Below are positions 5,730 to 8,225 of a DNA stretch of 8,225 bases, one piece after another. A model generated the notes under the pieces. That model worked only from the letters and a program-made list of their open reading frames with translations, had not been told where the DNA came from and ran no database searches. Each line of letters starts with the position of its first letter. Within the stretch, counting starts at the first letter, position 1. The stretch spans positions 1-8,225 of the forward strand of contig PLYW01000252.1 of NCBI GenBank assembly GCA_003151875.1, in the 5' to 3' direction. This stretch comes from Acidobacteriaceae bacterium (GTDB lineage: Bacteria; Acidobacteriota; Terriglobia; Terriglobales; Acidobacteriaceae). The translations under genes were made by a program, and so were the position numbers.

Positions 5730-7556
5730 ATGGACCTGCACCAGAAAATTCGGACGCTACCAACCTCGCCCGGCGTGTATCTCTACAAGAACGCCGAGGG
5801 CGAGATCATCTACGTGGGCAAGGCCAACAGCCTGCGCGCGCGGGTGCGTTCCTATTTTCTGGAGGGCGCGGCCGACAACGCCAAGACCGGATCGCTGCTG
5901 CGCGAAGCCGTCGATCTCGACTACATCGTGGTGGACAATGAGAAGGAAGCGCTGGCGCTTGAGAACAACCTGATCAAGCAGAAGAAGCCGCGCTACAACA
6001 TCCTTCTGCGTGACGACAAGACCTACCCTTACATCAAACTGACCATCGGCGAACGCCATCCGCGGGTGTATCCGACCCGCCGCCTGCGCCGCGACGGGTC
6101 GCTCTACTTCGGGCCGTACTTTCCCACCAGCCTGGCCTATCGGATTGTTGATCTCATTCACCGGCACTTTCTGATTCCCTCGTGCAAGCTCGACCTGAAC
6201 CGCTATTATCCGCGGCCATGCTTGCAGTACTACATCGGGCGGTGCCTGGGGCCGTGCGTAGAAGGGCTGACCACGCCCGACCGCTACGCCGAAGCCGTCC
6301 ATGACGTAAAACTGTTCCTGGAAGGCCGGGGCGCCGACCTGTCGCGCTCGTTGCAGCAGCGTATGGCCGCCGCCGCCGAGCGCCAGCAGTATGAGCTGGC
6401 GGCGAAGTATCGCGATCTCATCTCGACCGTCGAGTTGCTCGACAAGAAGCAGCGCATTGCGGCGGTTGAGGGCGACGATGCCGATGTTTTTGGCTATCAC
6501 TACGAAAACGAGATGCTGGCGGTGAACCTGTTCCACATGCGCGGCGGCAAGATCGTGGACAAGCGCGAGTTCTTCTGGGAAGACCTCAGCAGTATGGTCG
6601 GCACTGCGGGATTTGAGCCGGGCGAATTCTTCTCGGCGCTGCTGAAGCAGGTTTACCTGGACCAGCAGTATGTGCCGCACAGCATCTACGTTGCGGTGGA
6701 CTTCGAAGATCGCGCCACGCTGGAGGAGGTGCTGTCGGAGGGCCAGAAGCGCAGAGTGCAGATTCACGTGCCGCAGCGCGGCGACAAGCGCTCGCTGATT
6801 GATCTGGTGGGACAGAATGCCAAGCAGGCGTACGATCAGCGCTTCCGGGTGATGAAGCCGGCGGCGAAGGCGATCCAGGAAGCCTTGCAGGATGCGCTCA
6901 TGTTGCCGGAGTTGCCCAGGCGCATTGAGTGCTTCGACATCTCGCATATTCAGGGCGCCGAAACCGTAGCGTCAATGGTGGTGTGGGAAGACGGCAAGAT
7001 GAAGAAGTCGGACTATCGCAAGTTCATCATTAAGGGTGTCGAGGGCGTGGACGATTTCGCCTCGATGCGCGAGGTGGTCACCCGCCGCTACAAGCGAGTG
7101 CAAGAAGAGAAGCAGACCATGCCAAGCCTGGTGCTGATCGACGGCGGCATTGGGCAATTGCACGCCGCCGCGCAAGCGCTGGAAGCCCTGGCCATCATCA
7201 ACCAGCCGCTGGCCTCCATCGCCAAGCGCGAGGAGATCATCTACGTGCAGGGCCAGGAAGACGACCCGGTGGTGCTCGACCGCCATTCGCCGGTGCTGCA
7301 CCTGGTGCAACTGGTGCGCGACGAGGCCCACCGCTTTGCCGTGACCTTCCATCGCAAACGGCGGCAGATGCGCGACCGCGAGACCGAACTGCTCGACATC
7401 CCCGGCGTGGGTGAACGGACCACCAACCGCCTGTTGCAGCACTTTGGCAGCTTGCAAGCCGTGAAGGAAGCGGATGCCGCGGCGCTGGCCTCGGTGGTGA
7501 GCCGCCCGCAAGCTGACGCGATTCTGCGCTATTTTGGAAAGGAAGTTGGCACTTAG
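5730..7556 (+). CDS. uvrC: UvrABC excinuclease subunit C
   Basis: UvrC makes both incisions around bulky DNA lesions in nucleotide excision repair after UvrB is loaded. At 608 residues it has the usual full length. Domains in order: GIY-YIG nuclease for the 3' cut (about 11-93; GVYLYK and IIYVGKA); a four-cysteine cluster C152-x11-C164-x7-C172-x3-C176, matching the cysteines reported to hold a [4Fe-4S] cluster in E. coli UvrC; a UVR motif that contacts UvrB (about 205-238); an RNase H-like nuclease for the 5' cut with the expected D403 (CFDISH), D471 (LIDGG) and H534 (DEAHRFA); and a C-terminal helix-hairpin-helix region (about 554-602), whose first hairpin is canonical (IPGVG) while the second is weak. 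The ATG at 5730 is kept because the N-terminus aligns with the family start, although no good Shine-Dalgarno precedes it. The stop TAG is the first TAG of a heptamer array. Confidence 0.98.
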   Translation: MDLHQKIRTLPTSPGVYLYKNAEGEIIYVGKANSLRARVRSYFLEGAADNAKTGSLLREAVDLDYIVVDNEKEALALENNLIKQKKPRYNILLRDDKTYPYIKLTIGERHPRVYPTRRLRRDGSLYFGPYFPTSLAYRIVDLIHRHFLIPSCKLDLNRYYPRPCLQYYIGRCLGPCVEGLTTPDRYAEAVHDVKLFLEGRGADLSRSLQQRMAAAAERQQYELAAKYRDLISTVELLDKKQRIAAVEGDDADVFGYHYENEMLAVNLFHMRGGKIVDKREFFWEDLSSMVGTAGFEPGEFFSALLKQVYLDQQYVPHSIYVAVDFEDRATLEEVLSEGQKRRVQIHVPQRGDKRSLIDLVGQNAKQAYDQRFRVMKPAAKAIQEALQDALMLPELPRRIECFDISHIQGAETVASMVVWEDGKMKKSDYRKFIIKGVEGVDDFASMREVVTRRYKRVQEEKQTMPSLVLIDGGIGQLHAAAQALEALAIINQPLASIAKREEIIYVQGQEDDPVVLDRHSPVLHLVQLVRDEAHRFAVTFHRKRRQMRDRETELLDIPGVGERTTNRLLQHFGSLQAVKEADAAALASVVSRPQADAILRYFGKEVGT

Positions 7557-7663
7557 CACTTAGCATTTAGCAATTAGCAATTAGAAGTTCGCAGTCACCT
7601 TTGATCCGGCAGGGACGCTGTAGCTTTGGCTAAATGCTGAGTGCTAACTGCTAATTGCTACTG
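7552..7663. repeat. Heptamer repeat array with inverted arms between uvrC and the DUF4337 gene
   Basis: The left part is a clean tandem: CTTAGCA, CTTAGCA, TTTAGCA, ATTAGCA, ATTAGAA (7552-7586). TAGs start at 7554 (the uvrC stop), 7561, 7568, 7575 and 7582, covering all three frames. After a 42-bp unrelated spacer (7587-7628) comes the reverse-oriented part: GCTAAAT, GCTGAGT, GCTAACT, GCTAATT, GCTACTG (7629-7663). The segments 7553-7573 and 7627-7647 are inverted copies at 19 of 21 positions, so the RNA could form a long hairpin. The right part runs into the Shine-Dalgarno of the next gene. The array is the same family as 952-1023. Confidence 0.85.
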
Positions 7664-7671
7664 GAGGCCAC

Positions 7672-8223
7672 ATGAGCTCAGAAATGGAAGCGATCGACAA
7701 AGCAAAGGAAGCCGTCGCGGAAGCCAGGGAAAGAAGGCAACTGGCGCCGATCAGTCTAACCATGGCGATCCTGGCAGTTCTGATCGCCACGGTTTCGCTG
7801 CTCGGCCATCGGTCGCATACCGAAGAAATCCTGCTGCAGAACCGGGCCACCGACCAGTGGGCCTATTACCAGGCCAAGAACATGCGGCGCAATAACCTGG
7901 AGGCGCTCTCCGATGTGCTCACGGCGCTGGAGAACACCAAGGCCGAACGCGCCGACCAAGTGCAGAAACACTTCCACGATGAGATCGACAAGTACCGCGA
8001 CCAGCAGAAGGACATCCAGAACGAAGCCCGCGGCCTAGAGGCGGAAGTCGGACTGGCCAGCCGCCGCGCGGATCGCTTCGACCTGGGCGAGGTGTTTCTG
8101 GAGATCGCGCTGGTCGTCACCTCCATTACCTTGCTCACCGATAATCGCCGATACTGGTACTTCGGACTGGTGCTGGCGACGGTCGGCATTGTCGCCGCAG
8201 CCCGCGGATTTATGGTGCACTGA
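7672..8223 (+). CDS. DUF4337 family membrane protein
   Basis: This 183-residue protein resembles DUF4337 proteins, a membrane family of unknown function. It has a charged cytoplasmic-type N-terminus (1-25, rich in Lys, Glu and Arg), a transmembrane helix (about 26-45, ISLTMAILAVLIATVSLLG), a hydrophilic helical region (about 47-136) that contains QWAYYQAKNMRRNNLE and a likely coiled coil with many Asp, Glu, Lys and Gln residues, then two closely spaced transmembrane helices (about 139-156 and 160-179). The QWAYYQAKNMR segment is the best family hallmark I recognise. GGAGG (7663-7667) lies 4 nt before the ATG and supports the start. It is on the same strand as uvrC, 115 bp downstream, but has no obvious functional link to repair. 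The stop TGA is just inside the window edge, so the gene is complete. No function should be assigned from sequence. Confidence 0.85.
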   Translation: MSSEMEAIDKAKEAVAEARERRQLAPISLTMAILAVLIATVSLLGHRSHTEEILLQNRATDQWAYYQAKNMRRNNLEALSDVLTALENTKAERADQVQKHFHDEIDKYRDQQKDIQNEARGLEAEVGLASRRADRFDLGEVFLEIALVVTSITLLTDNRRYWYFGLVLATVGIVAAARGFMVH

Positions 8224-8225
8224 GG

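Noticed and set aside
5757..6947. 396-codon open frame antisense to uvrC
   Set aside because: The sense strand encodes a complete UvrC with all catalytic residues. The antisense product has no recognisable domain, and long antisense frames are expected in GC-rich genes.

Overview
The window looks like chromosomal housekeeping DNA from a GC-rich, diderm, free-living bacterium. I lean towards Acidobacteriota. The reasons are dnaJ followed by an HspR-type MerR regulator, a secreted PQQ-like propeller protein, an OmpA/Pal-type lipoprotein, a DUF4442 hot-dog protein, a DUF4337 membrane protein, and short heptamer repeats in the intergenic gaps. The phylum is an inference; no 16S or other marker is present.

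Layout. Positions 1-958 hold the 3' part of dnaJ (plus strand), followed after 80 bp by an HspR-like regulator (1039-1431). These two are probably co-transcribed as a chaperone gene with its repressor. A convergent minus-strand group follows: a secreted beta-propeller protein (1496-3100), an exported TPR protein (3341-3898), a DUF4442 hot-dog protein (3951-4394), and an OmpA-domain lipoprotein (4738-5451) with its own strong intrinsic terminator at 4605-4637. Divergent from the lipoprotein, uvrC (5730-7556) is complete. It is followed on the same strand by a three-helix DUF4337 membrane protein (7672-8223).

The genes serve protein folding and heat-shock control (dnaJ, hspR), nucleotide excision repair (uvrC), and envelope structure or export (OmpA lipoprotein, TPR protein, propeller protein, DUF4337). 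I see no mobile element, defence locus, CRISPR array, tRNA or rRNA, and no obvious new multi-gene system.

The most unusual material is intergenic. Four genes (dnaJ, hspR, the TPR gene and uvrC) end with a TAG stop that is itself part of the first unit of a 7-bp tandem repeat. There are two repeat families, roughly NTTAGCA and CAGTAGT. Because the period is 7, successive TAGs fall in different reading frames. In the two plus-strand intergenic gaps (dnaJ-hspR and uvrC-DUF4337) the first family also recurs in inverted orientation. Each gap can therefore fold into a long imperfect hairpin, and the inverted arm, 29 of 34 bases the same at both loci, ends 3-5 bp before the next gene's Shine-Dalgarno. 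A second type of dispersed element (3258-3307 and 4509-4562) has a GC-rich palindromic core and a shared GGATGACA end.
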